Assembly: GCA_900539755.1 (NCBI GenBank) | Contig: UQDC01000002.1 | Coordinates: 1-64,000, forward strand | Direction of reading: 5' to 3' | From: an uncultured Alistipes sp. | GTDB lineage: Bacteria; Bacteroidota; Bacteroidia; Bacteroidales; Rikenellaceae | Length of the DNA: 64,000 nt | In this document: in pieces, positions 1 through 9,323 of the stretch | Layout of the letters: the number at the start of each line of letters is the position of its first letter | How positions within the stretch are numbered: the stretch's first letter is position 1 | Made by a program: the position numbers and the translations under genes | Notes under the pieces: generated by a model | The model's database searches: none | Told to the model about the DNA's origin: nothing | Seen by the model: the letters and a program-made list of their open reading frames with translations, nothing else

Positions 1-39
1 TTTCTTCACGTAAAATAATACCTTGAATGTACTACGCAT
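1..39 (-). CDS. Site-specific tyrosine integrase, N-terminal 13 codons only
   Basis: The minus strand reads from an ATG at 39-37 off the left edge and gives MRSTFKVLFYVKK. This is the characteristic opening of the Bacteroidales tyrosine recombinases (SAM-like N-terminal domain) carried by conjugative transposons and ICEs. An AGGAG-like ribosome-binding site lies just upstream of the ATG on the minus strand, within 44-52. The gene is partial only because the window starts here. Such integrases usually sit at the very end of their element, transcribed inward, so the element boundary should lie just to the right. Family assignment rests on 13 residues plus context. Confidence 0.72.
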   Translation of the reverse strand, partial: MRSTFKVLFYVKK

Positions 40-283
40 AACTCACTCCTTTTTTTGGTTACAAAATTAGTTATTAGTGAGTTACCGACAGCTATGTAAA
101 TCTACGCAAAACGCAGAAACAGAACTGTTTAGCAAGAAATTTGCACCCGTTACGGGAGTAACGAGGTGGTAACTGAACTTCTGCACCGTTTGGCTTCGAG
201 GTGGTATTTCGTTGGCTCTGTCCCATAGAAAAACAAAGCGTAACGAACGCTCTATCAGCTAATTCGCTACGCTTTGCTCAAAT
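40..283. mobile_element. Terminal region of an integrated element (att end with arm-type repeats)
   Basis: Noncoding DNA between the integrase start and the truncated host gene. It holds an imperfect tandem repeat: TGCACC(C)GTT near 142 and 182, and CGAGGTGGTA exactly at 162-171 and 197-206, 35 bases apart. This is the layout expected of integrase arm-binding sites. At 237-290 there are further short inverted motifs (AGCG..CGCT) and a TTTGCAAAT stretch near the presumed crossover. The exact att core cannot be fixed without the other element end or an empty site. Inference: element DNA runs left from about 290. Confidence 0.55.
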
Positions 284-1650
284 TTGCAAATCCGCTATGT
301 GTTTATTTTACAATATCTTGAATTGGCTCGTCAATGTGGGGATTCGGTCCGATATGCTTCGGGCTATTTGTATTTGGCCGAGAACTATCGTGAACAGCAA
401 AATTTCGATGCGTGCTACCAATACCTACGTGAAGGACAACGTATTCTCAAACGGGTGCAAGGGGCGAGAAGCCTGGAATTTTTGTTGTGGAGTCTGGAAC
501 TGGAGATTGATTATTTCGTTGATCAGCAGCAGTATGATAAAGCGATTGCAATTGCAAAAAAGATGATTACCCGTTACCGTATGCTCACGCTTGAGCAGCG
601 GAAGCAGATGCAACTTGATCAGGATTCCAGTATGAATTTCCGGCAGGCTCAAAATTGGATGACATTGGCCGGTCTCTATGCACACGATGGTCAGATGAAG
701 GCTGCTTCAGCCGCTTATGAGGAGGCACAACAGTTTTTAAAGAGGTCGCCAGATGTTCTTAGCCCTCAATTTAATGGGTTGACTTTTGATTATTTGAAGA
801 CAGCGGGTCGATATAGTGAGGCGTTGGCCTGTGCCAGCCGATATGTCGATCAAACTCGCACCGATGATACCATGAATCTCTTTCATTTGGAGGCCAAACG
901 CCTTTTATCTGAAGCGCATCGGTTGGTTGGAAATTATCAGCAGGCATGGTTTTACGAACATCAGGTGGGGGGACTGACCGATTCGTTGAATGCTCGTACC
1001 AATCAACAAACGGTGCTGGAACTCCAAGCTGTGTATGAAACGGCTCAGCAAGAGCGTCAAATTCAGCAACAACAACTTGTGATTACCCGCAATCGTCAAA
1101 TTATTTTTACGCTATCCATCGGTCTGATTGCCCTATTGCTGGTGTTGGCACAAATTGCAATCAGCCGTCACAAGATCTCCTGCAAGAATCGCAAATTGTT
1201 TGAACAGATTGAGCAGTTGAGTCGTGCTCAAAAGGAGTTGGAAAGGATTCGCACGCTGATGGAGGAGAATCCGGCTAAGCAGTCGAGGGTGAGTGCAAAA
1301 GACAAGTTATATGCACGGCTTGAAGCTCTGATGCGTGAACGACGGCTTTTCCTGCAGCCCGATTTGAACCGGAGCAGGTGGCAGCCGAACTGGGAACTAA
1401 CAAGCTCTATTTGGCAAATGCGATTTCAGAGCATGCTGGTCTCACTTTTACGGAGTATATTAATCGTTGGCGTCTCGAGTATGCTCGGGAACTGCTGGCA
1501 AAGGATCATACCACGAAGATTGAAGCGATTGCTCAAATGTGTGGTTTTAATTCGGTCCGTACCTTTTATCGGCTTTTCCAGCAGACCTATCAACTGACAC
1601 CTACCGAGTTTCGTCGACTCTCAAAAATCGATGATGCTGCACATGCGTAA
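284..1650 (+). pseudogene. TPR-transmembrane-AraC regulator, 5'-truncated and frameshifted
   Basis: The reading frame opens directly at the mobile-element boundary, inside a run of TPR-like helices (YLELARQ, YLAENYREQQNF, YQYLREGQ), so the signal peptide and first repeats are missing. TPR-like helices continue to about residue 255. A transmembrane segment follows at about 271-291 and then a coiled coil. The C-terminal AraC-type helix-turn-helix (GTNKLYLANAI, AIAQMCGFNSVRTFYRLF) is in the +1 frame, up to a stop at 1650. The frames join near 1367-1371, where AACCGG should be AACCCGG: one added C restores a PEQVAAELG-type junction. Full-length members are inner-membrane sensors that regulate nearby genes. 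This copy is probably inactive, unless the shift is a sequencing error. Confidence 0.75.
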
Positions 1651-1904
1651 GCATATATTGAGCCTTCCGATATCCAGTGTGGTGGATAGCTCGACTGTTG
1701 CTGTTCAATCATGTGAGACGTTTGTCGATGCACGTTGCTTATCGTTTTGCCCTTCGTCTGAATCTAACTAGAGGTGCGTGCTCGAGAATTGTACAATTCT
1801 GATTGCGGAGCGTATCGGGGGGATGAGTTACAACGCGTTACTGGGTTCTTCCCTTTGGTATGCTGTGCTTTCAGCTGTCTATCAATCGTATCTTTGGATG
1901 ATCC
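1651..1904. other. Intergenic region without a recognised gene
   Basis: This is the convergent gap between the regulator remnant and the membrane protein. I see no convincing ORF, RNA gene or strong terminator hairpin. Confidence 0.4.
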
Positions 1905-2906
1905 TTATAGGCTGAACGGCACAAGCTGATAAAGAATAAAATCGACCAGCAGGAGCAGATAGATGGTTTCGAGCCAATGGCTTTCCCGTCGATTGAAGCA
2001 GGTCGGAATGATGACGGCAAGCGGGATTGCCAGTAGCATGATGTTTTTTACGGGAAGTGCTGGTGTGCAGAGTGGTGCGATCGAAAAGAAGAGGATCCAG
2101 ATAAAGTAGAGGTAGGATTTGTAGGGGCGTGTACGCATCGAGTGGATCTGTTGTGCGAACGCAATCAGTGACCAGATCGTGAGGGTCAGCAACAGAGCCC
2201 AATGTAACCAAAGAAGTGGATTTTTCCACTGTTCCAGAAATGCCGGAGTTGTCCAGCTCGATAGAAAAGCCTCTGCAAATTGTGTGAACGGCTCTGTAAA
2301 TGAATAGCCCATTCCCCATCGAATGTATCCGTAAAGGCAGATCGGCAGTAAGATTCCACCCAACGTGACGACCCATTCGCGCCAACGTTTCATAAAGAGG
2401 ATATGAGAAATAGGCAATAGCAAGATATATATGGCAGAGGGGGCGTAAATCAGTATCGATAGCCCCAGAAGCAAGGCGGCGTTAAAAGTATAGGCATAGG
2501 CGGTTTCGCGGCGGAACGATTTGATGGTTTGGCGGAACGATCCAAGCATGAGCAGAGCTACAACGTAGATGTCCAATGCTGCTGGATCATACCAACTGCC
2601 GCATCCTACCAAGATAAAGATAATCAACGGCATATAGGTTCGCTCCAACAAAATCATATTGCGAGCAACCATTCGGGTGATTTTAAATCCGGCGATAAAA
2701 ATCAGGAACAGAGCTACCAGGTTGCGCCAAATTGGGTGAAGATTTTGCCCGATTCCATTGAGCCACACGCCCAACGGCATTTGTGAGGCGGCGTTTGCAG
2801 TGGCGATAATCGGTGATTGACTGTACCGTTCCCAGACCACGCCACACAGCACGATGAAAATCATCATCGTGGTTGAAAGACTCTGTCTGGTTATATCAAT
2901 CTTCAT
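1905..2906 (-). CDS. Polytopic inner-membrane protein, DUF6427-like
   Basis: A 333-residue protein made almost entirely of hydrophobic segments, about 9-10 predicted transmembrane helices, with short charged loops (SFRRE, FMKRWREW, MRTRPYK). The ATG at 2906 (MKIDITRQ) is preferred because an in-frame start 14 codons upstream would lie inside the terminator hairpin of purD. The topology and Bacteroidota setting resemble the uncharacterised DUF6427 family, but no functional motif is visible. It follows purD on the same strand and is separated from it by a strong terminator, so it probably has its own promoter. A role in envelope biogenesis would be a guess. Confidence 0.7.
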   Translation of the reverse strand: MKIDITRQSLSTTMMIFIVLCGVVWERYSQSPIIATANAASQMPLGVWLNGIGQNLHPIWRNLVALFLIFIAGFKITRMVARNMILLERTYMPLIIFILVGCGSWYDPAALDIYVVALLMLGSFRQTIKSFRRETAYAYTFNAALLLGLSILIYAPSAIYILLLPISHILFMKRWREWVVTLGGILLPICLYGYIRWGMGYSFTEPFTQFAEAFLSSWTTPAFLEQWKNPLLWLHWALLLTLTIWSLIAFAQQIHSMRTRPYKSYLYFIWILFFSIAPLCTPALPVKNIMLLAIPLAVIIPTCFNRRESHWLETIYLLLLVDFILYQLVPFSL

Positions 2907-2932
2907 GGTGAAACGGTAGCGGTGGTATAAAA

Positions 2933-2967
2933 AAAGAGGTAGATGCATTAGGATGTTCTACCTCTTT
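2933..2967 (-). terminator. Rho-independent terminator of purD
   Basis: An 11-bp perfect stem (2933-2943 with 2957-2967) with a 13-nt loop. On the minus strand it is followed by a run of T. It lies 37 bases beyond the purD stop codon. Confidence 0.85.
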
Positions 2968-3004
2968 GTCTATATGTTTTACAACTTTCGGCGAACCCTT
3001 GCTA

Positions 3005-4303
3005 TTACAGCAGTTTCATCAGGTCTTGGCCGATGTCGTGACGGAAGTTCATTCCTTCGAAACTGATTCCTTCAATGGTTTTGTAGGAACGCTTCAGTGC
3101 CGAATCGATTGAATCGCCAAGTGAGGTAACGGCCAATACGCGTCCTCCTGCAGTCAGCACTTTGCCTCCTTTGGCCGAGGTGCCTGCATGATATACGATG
3201 CTTTCGGTCTCCTGATCCAAACCGGAGATCTCCATCCCTTTGGTATAATCCCCGGGATAGCCGCCCGATACACAAACTACCGTAACAGCCGTTTCAGGAG
3301 ATACGGTGAGTTCGTATTGATCGAGACGTCCATAAGCCATTCCTTCGAACATGGCGATCAGGTCGGAGGTGATGCGTGGGAAAACTACTTCTGTTTCAGG
3401 GTCTCCCATACGGACGTTGTATTCGATCACGTAAGGATCGCCGGCAACATTCATCAATCCAATGAAGATAAAGCCTTTGTAGGGAATATTGTCTTTTTGC
3501 AGGCCTTCAACGGTGGGGCGAACGATACGCTCCTCGACCTTCTGCATAAAGGTTTCGTCTGCGAAAGGAACGGGTGAGACAGCTCCCATACCACCGGTAT
3601 TTGGACCGGTATCTCCCTCTCCGATACGTTTATAGTCTTTGGCGACAGGGAGAATCTTGTAATGTTTGCCATCGGTAGCGACAAATACCGAGCATTCGAT
3701 ACCGCTGAGGAACTCTTCGATCACGACGGTGTTGCCTGCTTGTCCGAATTTACCGGAAAACATTTCAGCCAGTTCTGCTTTGGCAGCTGCTGCGTCGTTG
3801 AGGATGACGACCCCTTTACCTGCAGCCAATCCATCGGCTTTCAGTACATATGGAGCTGAAAGAGTGTCGATAAACGCGTTTGCCTCTTCGATTGTATTTT
3901 TATTGAAGCTTTTGTATTGTGCCGTCGGCACGCCATGGCGCATCATGAAGGCTTTGGCGAACTCCTTACTTCCTTCGAGCTTGGCTCCTGCCAATGAGGG
4001 ACCGATCACCGGAATGTTGCTGATCTGATTGTCTTCATGGAAGAAATCCGCAATACCCCGTACCAATGGCTCCTCAGGGCCTACGACCACGAGGTTGATG
4101 TTATTCGTCAGTACGAATTGTTTAACGGAACCGAAGTTGTTGGGGTTGATATCGACATTGGTACCGCATTGAGCGGTGCCGGCATTTCCCGGAGCGATGA
4201 AAAGTTTGACTACACTGGGGCTCTCTGCGATTTTACGGGCGAAAGCGTGCTCGCGGCCTCCGGATCCCAGTAGGAGAACATTTAACGAATTAGAAAATTT
4301 CAT
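3005..4303 (-). CDS. purD: Phosphoribosylamine-glycine ligase
   Basis: Catalyses the ATP-dependent joining of glycine to 5-phosphoribosylamine, the second step of de novo purine synthesis, in the cytosol. The 432-residue length is normal for the family. Visible features are the N-terminal GSGGREHA motif (13-20), the ATP-grasp segment KADGLAAGKGV (155-165), NTGGMGAVSP (235-244) and the metal/ATP-binding EYNVRMGDPETE (294-305). No other purine genes are adjacent. A TATCTTTG element at 4716-4709 on the minus strand would give a leader of about 400 nt. I recognise no riboswitch in it. A terminator follows the gene. Confidence 0.97.
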   Translation of the reverse strand: MKFSNSLNVLLLGSGGREHAFARKIAESPSVVKLFIAPGNAGTAQCGTNVDINPNNFGSVKQFVLTNNINLVVVGPEEPLVRGIADFFHEDNQISNIPVIGPSLAGAKLEGSKEFAKAFMMRHGVPTAQYKSFNKNTIEEANAFIDTLSAPYVLKADGLAAGKGVVILNDAAAAKAELAEMFSGKFGQAGNTVVIEEFLSGIECSVFVATDGKHYKILPVAKDYKRIGEGDTGPNTGGMGAVSPVPFADETFMQKVEERIVRPTVEGLQKDNIPYKGFIFIGLMNVAGDPYVIEYNVRMGDPETEVVFPRITSDLIAMFEGMAYGRLDQYELTVSPETAVTVVCVSGGYPGDYTKGMEISGLDQETESIVYHAGTSAKGGKVLTAGGRVLAVTSLGDSIDSALKRSYKTIEGISFEGMNFRHDIGQDLMKLL

Positions 4304-4756
4304 CGGTATCTTCTTTAGCTCTTTTATTGAATGTAAATGCTTGACAGTCGGGTCGTGTCAGGTTTGTCAACGTTTAAGTCTTACTATCAATTCACCCTGT
4401 CTCCCGTGCTGTTGTGGTCAATCTTACAAAGCAGCAGGTGATGGATCTCGCAAACCAGATACAATGACCGTCTGGTCAAGGTGGGTTTTGCTCCGCTTGC
4501 TTTGAGTAGGTTGCCTAAAAACGTCATGCCATTTAGAGCGACTTCTCAAATTTTCAAGCAATAACTTTGCCGGATGACTGCACTTGTACTTTTATAAAGT
4601 GCATCTGAATCTGACCTGTTTGAGTGGTTGGTCCAGCTTGATTCAGTTGTGATCCGGTTTCGTGTGATCTGCTTTTTGTCAAATGGTCTTACGAAACAAA
4701 ACTATTTACAAAGATATTGAAATTTATGTGAAAAAAAGCGGTCTGATGGCAATTTG
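4304..4756. promoter_or_regulatory. Gap upstream of purD with a possible distal promoter
   Basis: A 453-base gap between the metX stop and the purD start, both on the minus strand. On the minus strand, TATCTTTG (4716-4709) matches the TAnnTTTG -7 consensus, but no matching -33 TTTG is seen at the usual distance. No credible gene or known riboswitch fold was found in the resulting long leader. Confidence 0.4.
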
Positions 4757-5794
4757 TCAACTTTCGATGAAGGGGCGCAAAAGAGCATCGAGTTTGGCGT
4801 GTTCGACAAGGAAGCCATCGTGTCCGAACTCTGAGACGATCAATTCCATACGGCTGTCAGGAATGTTACGCCACAAGGTGACCTGCTCGGTTACCGGTAG
4901 GATAATGTCCGATGTAATGCCGATGACCAGAGTCTTTGCATCAATGCTTTGCAGGGCCCTGGCAACTCCTCCTCGCCCGCGCCCTACATTGTGAGAGTCG
5001 AATGCTTCGGTGATGCGCAGATAGGAGTATAGATCGAACCGTCTGCTCAATTTCACACCCTGATGGCGTTGGTAGGAGCAGGCCCGAAATCCGTGGGTTT
5101 TGTCCGGATTGTCATGTTCTTGCTGGGTCGCGTTGTAAGCAGACGAACCACGGTACGTCAATAACCCAATGGCTCGAGCTGCCTCCATTCCTTTACGTCC
5201 GGCGTCGGGTGTGTGATGGCCGTACGTTCCGTCGGCTTCGAGAGCCATGCGTTGGGCTTCATCTGCCGCAATGGCCCAAGGTTGCGCTTTGGCAGCAGTA
5301 GCGATCAGAATCAGCTTGCGGGCAAAGCCGGGGCGTTCGAGTGCCATCTCGAGAGCCTGGAAGCCCCCGATTGAACTGCCGATAATGGCTCGTGCCTGTT
5401 TAATGCCCAAATGGTCAGCCAATAGCAAATGGGCACGTGCCATGTCGCGGACAGTGACCAGCGGAAAATGGTCATAATAGGGTTCACCGGTAGCGGGATC
5501 GATACTGTTTGGGCCGGTGGTTCCGTAGCAGGAGCCGATGATGTTGGCGCAAACGGTAAACCAACGTTCCGGATCGAGAAATTTTCCGGCTTCGACGGTA
5601 TGTGGCCACCAGTCTGCAACTTCAGAATTGGCTGTTAGCGCGTGACAAACCCATAATGCATTGTCTCCGGTGAAGGTGCCGTAGGTGTGATAGGCTATGG
5701 TCAGCGGAATCTCTACGCCACATTCAAGGCGAAAGGGGTTTGTCGGGGTAAAATATTTTGTATCGGCAGGAATCGGAATGATTTGTTCAGTCAT
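4757..5794 (-). CDS. metX: Homoserine O-acetyltransferase
   Basis: Transfers an acyl group to homoserine, the committed step of methionine synthesis. It is an alpha/beta-hydrolase-fold enzyme of 345 residues. Seen: CHALTANSEVADWW, the family signature SCYGTTGPNSIDP, the nucleophile elbow GSSIGG (Ser near 141), and the charge-relay Asp in GITSDIILP and His in SEFGHDGFLVE near the C terminus. The ATG at 5794 (MTEQIIPIP) was chosen over one 27 codons upstream, because homologues start near this point and the extension looks untranslated. Whether acetyl-CoA or succinyl-CoA is the donor cannot be settled from sequence alone. Confidence 0.94.
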   Translation of the reverse strand: MTEQIIPIPADTKYFTPTNPFRLECGVEIPLTIAYHTYGTFTGDNALWVCHALTANSEVADWWPHTVEAGKFLDPERWFTVCANIIGSCYGTTGPNSIDPATGEPYYDHFPLVTVRDMARAHLLLADHLGIKQARAIIGSSIGGFQALEMALERPGFARKLILIATAAKAQPWAIAADEAQRMALEADGTYGHHTPDAGRKGMEAARAIGLLTYRGSSAYNATQQEHDNPDKTHGFRACSYQRHQGVKLSRRFDLYSYLRITEAFDSHNVGRGRGGVARALQSIDAKTLVIGITSDIILPVTEQVTLWRNIPDSRMELIVSEFGHDGFLVEHAKLDALLRPFIES

Positions 5795-6139
5795 GACAGT
5801 TTTAGCGCTTGCAAAAATGGCATTTAAGGTTTTTACTGGTTGCCGGTGAATTGGAGGTAGCCGCAATAGATTCATTAGTACAAGTAAGAGGTGGAATCAA
5901 CCAACCTATACACTTATACATCACAGAAGTTCAAACTTGCATCTGTCGGTAAGGGTAATTTGCGTCAGATGATTGCCCGTTCGGAGTGTAGTCCGTGTAT
6001 TTATTGTCCGCACATCACAACGCAATCTTTGTTGGTGTGGGTCTTCTCTCCTACGGGCAATATGCTTTGCCTTACCTGATCCGGAATGTTTCGGTGTCAA
6101 CTGGGATGTTGCAGTATCCGATTTTTCTGTTGGCCCCGG
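5795..6139. other. Intergenic gap upstream of metX
   Basis: 345 bases between the GH2 stop and the metX start. It must hold the metX promoter, but no clear -33/-7 pair is seen. A CCGGCAACC string recalls part of SAM-I riboswitches, but the remaining conserved parts are absent. Confidence 0.35.
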
Positions 6140-8182
6140 TTAGATGATTCCGTGGTGGATCTTGTCTTCCACGATTTCGATCTGGGTGTAGTCAATGCCG
6201 GAATCACTGCGGGCTTCGATATTGTTGATTCCCTCTTTCAGACGGATCTTGTCCCAAGTGAATACTCCATTGACTCCTGTCCGAGTACCCATCGATACGC
6301 CGTTGACAAAAAGTTCTACCTCCAGTGCATTCGAGTAAACTTTGAGTGTCTGCTCTGGCTTTGAGCGGCGGTGCCAGCGTCGTTCAGCAATGTACACAAA
6401 GGGTTCGTCCGGATTCCAGTTGGCTTTGTAAAAATAGAAAGCGTCCTTGCGGTACTTGCGGTCAAAAGTGATCAATCCACGATCATCGACACCTGTGCCG
6501 TCTCCCCACTCCCGGTCGGCAGCTCCATAATCGAACATGTTGGCAATGAAAACGCCCCACAAATATGGCGCATCTTTCACGAAGGTATAATATTGCTCGT
6601 GCAGATAGCTTTGCCACCTTTCGGGGTGCCAGTTGCCCATGTAGTCGGGACGGTACAGCGAATCTTCCTGGTGGTAGATGCTGGCTCCGGCACCATAACA
6701 CAGCCCGGAGTTGAGGTTGCTCCAATTGCTTTGCAGCTGTTTCAACCAAATCGATATGTCAGAGGGCAGACCCTCTTTCCAACCCAAAATGTGATCCCAT
6801 GCGATCAACTGCGTGATGAAGTTCATCTGTCCGTCCTGGTTGCTCGTGCCGACAGTCATTCGGGTTGGGTCTTCACTGCGGGCCTGTGCATTCAATTCGC
6901 GAATGAAAGAGGTCGGGTCATCCCCTCGCATGTTTTGATCGTTGAAAAGTCCCCACATGGCGATTGACGGGTGGTTGCCGTATTGGGCAATCATCTCATG
7001 CAGCTGTTGTCTGCCGTTGGCGCGGAACGATTCGGTGTTGATATACCCGCGATCGGTCAAGTATGCCGGCCCAACAAAAGGCAGATCGCACCAGACAATC
7101 AGTCCTCGACGGTCGCATTCGTCATAAAAAGCTTGAGAGTGAGGGCCCGGAGCTGTACGTACGGCATTGACGCCCATCTCGATCATGTAATCGATGTCTT
7201 CTTTGATTTGGTAAGCCGTCAGGGCCGGGCCGACATTGGCACGATCTTCATAATAGACCACTCCATGCAGTTGCATCGGGCGGCCGTTGAGTTTGAAGCC
7301 CTCTTGCGGATCGACAGAGATAGAGCGCAGCCCCATCGGTACACTGAGGGAGTCGCACGTGAATTCCTGGTCGGTTAATTTGACAATGACGTTGTAGAGA
7401 TATGGATTTTCTATACCTTCCCAAAGGGTAGGAGATTCCAGTTCGATCGGGATGGTAATGGATCCGGTGCCATTGGCCGGGACGCGGAAGCGTGAGGCCT
7501 GGAAAAATATCGTATCGAGGCGAGGAGTCGTAATGGCCAGATTGACCAACAGGTTTCGATTGGGTTGGCCGTCGATACGGATTGTCGCATCTACAGCGGC
7601 CCGTTCTGTGGATACATATTTTTGTACAAGACGGATACCGCCTTCTGTGGCGCGGATCAGTGACGGTTCGGTGACAATCAGATCGACATTGCGATACAAA
7701 CCCCCATAAACGTTATGGTCACCGGCAGTAGGGAGGACATCCATCTGGGGTGCATTGTTCACTACGACCCAAATGGAATTGGTCTCTCCGAAACGGAGGT
7801 AGGGCGTAAGCTCGAAAGCGAAGGCGGTGTATCCGCCACGATGTTCTCCGACATTCCGTCCGTTGACAACCAGACTGGCGACAGTTCCTCCTGCTCCGAA
7901 GCGGATGAAGACCCGTTTGCCTCGCCATGCCTCGGGAATTTTTATCTCTTTGAGGTAGTTGCCAACTCCGCGATAATAGTCTGAGTGTCCGCCGATGGCG
8001 TCACGGTTCCAGGTGTGTGGCAGGTTGACAGCAGTGGCGTTGTCGCTCGTGTGGCTGTTGCTGAAAAAACGCCAGTTGCGGTTGATGTTGATGACCTCAC
8101 GAGCCTGTGTCTGCAGACTCCCTCCCCAAAGAGCAGCCAGCAGCAGGGCCAAACTCAAAACGCTTTTCATTGTGGATTTCAT
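6140..8182 (-). CDS. Glycoside hydrolase family 2 protein with substituted active site
   Basis: A 680-residue exported protein with a signal peptide (1-27, cleavage after TQA). It has the GH2 architecture: sugar-binding jelly roll (NLPHTWNRDAIGG), immunoglobulin-like domain, TIM barrel (LHGVVYYEDRANVGPA) and a C-terminal beta domain. Family members are exo-acting beta-galactosidases or glucuronidases. The key sites differ from consensus. The acid/base NE motif reads WGLFNDQN (Asp415). The nucleophile motif SEYGAG reads GLCYGAG (Cys495). The AHYPHS His motif reads APGPHS. The flanks (YGAGASIYHQE, LWGVFIANMFDYG, DRKYRKDAFYFYKANW) are well conserved, so the alignment is secure. It stands alone, with no SusCD pair. 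It may be a binding protein or pseudoenzyme. Confidence 0.9.
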   Translation of the reverse strand: MKSTMKSVLSLALLLAALWGGSLQTQAREVININRNWRFFSNSHTSDNATAVNLPHTWNRDAIGGHSDYYRGVGNYLKEIKIPEAWRGKRVFIRFGAGGTVASLVVNGRNVGEHRGGYTAFAFELTPYLRFGETNSIWVVVNNAPQMDVLPTAGDHNVYGGLYRNVDLIVTEPSLIRATEGGIRLVQKYVSTERAAVDATIRIDGQPNRNLLVNLAITTPRLDTIFFQASRFRVPANGTGSITIPIELESPTLWEGIENPYLYNVIVKLTDQEFTCDSLSVPMGLRSISVDPQEGFKLNGRPMQLHGVVYYEDRANVGPALTAYQIKEDIDYMIEMGVNAVRTAPGPHSQAFYDECDRRGLIVWCDLPFVGPAYLTDRGYINTESFRANGRQQLHEMIAQYGNHPSIAMWGLFNDQNMRGDDPTSFIRELNAQARSEDPTRMTVGTSNQDGQMNFITQLIAWDHILGWKEGLPSDISIWLKQLQSNWSNLNSGLCYGAGASIYHQEDSLYRPDYMGNWHPERWQSYLHEQYYTFVKDAPYLWGVFIANMFDYGAADREWGDGTGVDDRGLITFDRKYRKDAFYFYKANWNPDEPFVYIAERRWHRRSKPEQTLKVYSNALEVELFVNGVSMGTRTGVNGVFTWDKIRLKEGINNIEARSDSGIDYTQIEIVEDKIHHGII

Positions 8183-8593
8183 AAGAAAAGGTATTGTATC
8201 GGTCAGAGGGCGGATTCTTCTACGTGAAACGAGAAAAATGAGCCTCTGTCCATGTTTGATAGCAGTTTTACAAAGGTTGTTTCCAGCTGTGATTGTAGTC
8301 ACAGAGAGACCCCATGAATCCCTTTACAAAAATAGTGAAAAGAAAATAAATCGCTATATTCGTAACGAATTTTGCTCTGTGGCTTTTATAGTTGAGGTAT
8401 CGGTATTTGCCGATGAAGCTCGGTTGTTTGTTTGGGGAGAGATTACTTCCGATGTTATTGCTCCTGATCGAAATTGAGGGGCGAAATAGGGGGTAGAAAA
8501 GAACAAGCTGAACAACCAAGAAAGCCGATTTGATTTCCCTCCGTGTTTTTACGAGCGAAGGGATTGAACTGGAGCCGTAATCGTAAATTCAAG
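8183..8593. promoter_or_regulatory. Divergent promoter region between the GH2 gene and cvpA
   Basis: A 411-base divergent gap. On the minus strand TATTTTTG (8334-8327) matches the TAnnTTTG -7 element, about 145 bases upstream of the GH2 start. I see no paired -33 element, no hairpin and no credible ORF. Confidence 0.35.
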
Positions 8594-9085
8594 ATGACCT
8601 CTGTCGATATTATTTGTGGTATATTGCTCCTATACGGGGTGTGGCGCGGATGGAGTAAGGGTGTCATAGTGCAGCTTTCCGGAATTATCGGATTGTTGCT
8701 CGGAGGTTATTTAGCCTGGCATTACAGCGAACCGGTGGGCCGTTGGATCGGAGCAGAGGATATGTTGGGACAGGTCGCCGGCTTTTTGATCATCTTCATC
8801 GTGATTGTGGTCCTATTGGCCATTCTCGGACGGATGTTGCGAGGAATGTTTCGTTTTGCCGGGTTGGGCGTCTTTGACCATCTTGGGGGATTGTTGTTGG
8901 GCGGAATCAAGGTGGCCCTGCTGCTTTATGTCCTGATCAATACGTATGAATCGGCTAACCAAGTCCGCCATTGGACCTCAAATAAAGGGATTGAGCAATC
9001 TTTTTTTTACAAGCCGATTAAAGAGGTGGGCGAGTTGGCCTTCCCCTATTTGCAGGAGCTTCGGGATCAGGTTCTCGGTTCTTGA
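8594..9085 (+). CDS. cvpA: CvpA family inner-membrane protein
   Basis: A 163-residue protein with four hydrophobic segments. It has the CvpA pattern: an N-terminal DIICGILLLYGVWRGWSKG stretch, then a helix with GxxGLLLGGYLAW, and later LGGLLLGGIKVALLL. CvpA proteins are poorly understood. In other bacteria they affect colicin V production, envelope stress and biofilm traits. The ATG at 8594 (MTSVD) was chosen because homologues start at this hydrophobic segment, and the 17 codons upstream are basic and unlike the family. It is co-directional with rsgA 239 bases downstream, so it is not clearly in the same operon. Confidence 0.85.
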   Translation: MTSVDIICGILLLYGVWRGWSKGVIVQLSGIIGLLLGGYLAWHYSEPVGRWIGAEDMLGQVAGFLIIFIVIVVLLAILGRMLRGMFRFAGLGVFDHLGGLLLGGIKVALLLYVLINTYESANQVRHWTSNKGIEQSFFYKPIKEVGELAFPYLQELRDQVLGS

Positions 9086-9323
9086 TACTGAGCCTTTTTC
9101 GGTAAGCCGAATGACAAAATATCGGAATGAAATCCGGAGTGAAGGAGAACGGTTGGATTTTGTGCTTGAGTTGGGAAAAACAGTGTCATTCACAAGGTCC
9201 AAGGTCGTCTTTAGCTTTTTGTGAGCAAGTGTCCGGATGGAGATAGGCCAATGATCTCTTTTGCTTTAGGCTCGAAAAAGTTGATTGTTGGAGAGAAAAC
9301 AGGTAACGATAAGAAAACGACAG

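Noticed and set aside
201..566. A 121-codon + ORF at the element/host junction
   Set aside because: It crosses the junction out of frame with the TPR sequence and has no family features.
5795..5880. Possible SAM riboswitch before metX (CCGGCAACC and a TTGCAAGCGC string)
   Set aside because: Short strings recall SAM-I and SAM-II, but the paired P1 stem and the remaining conserved bases of either class are absent on the minus strand.
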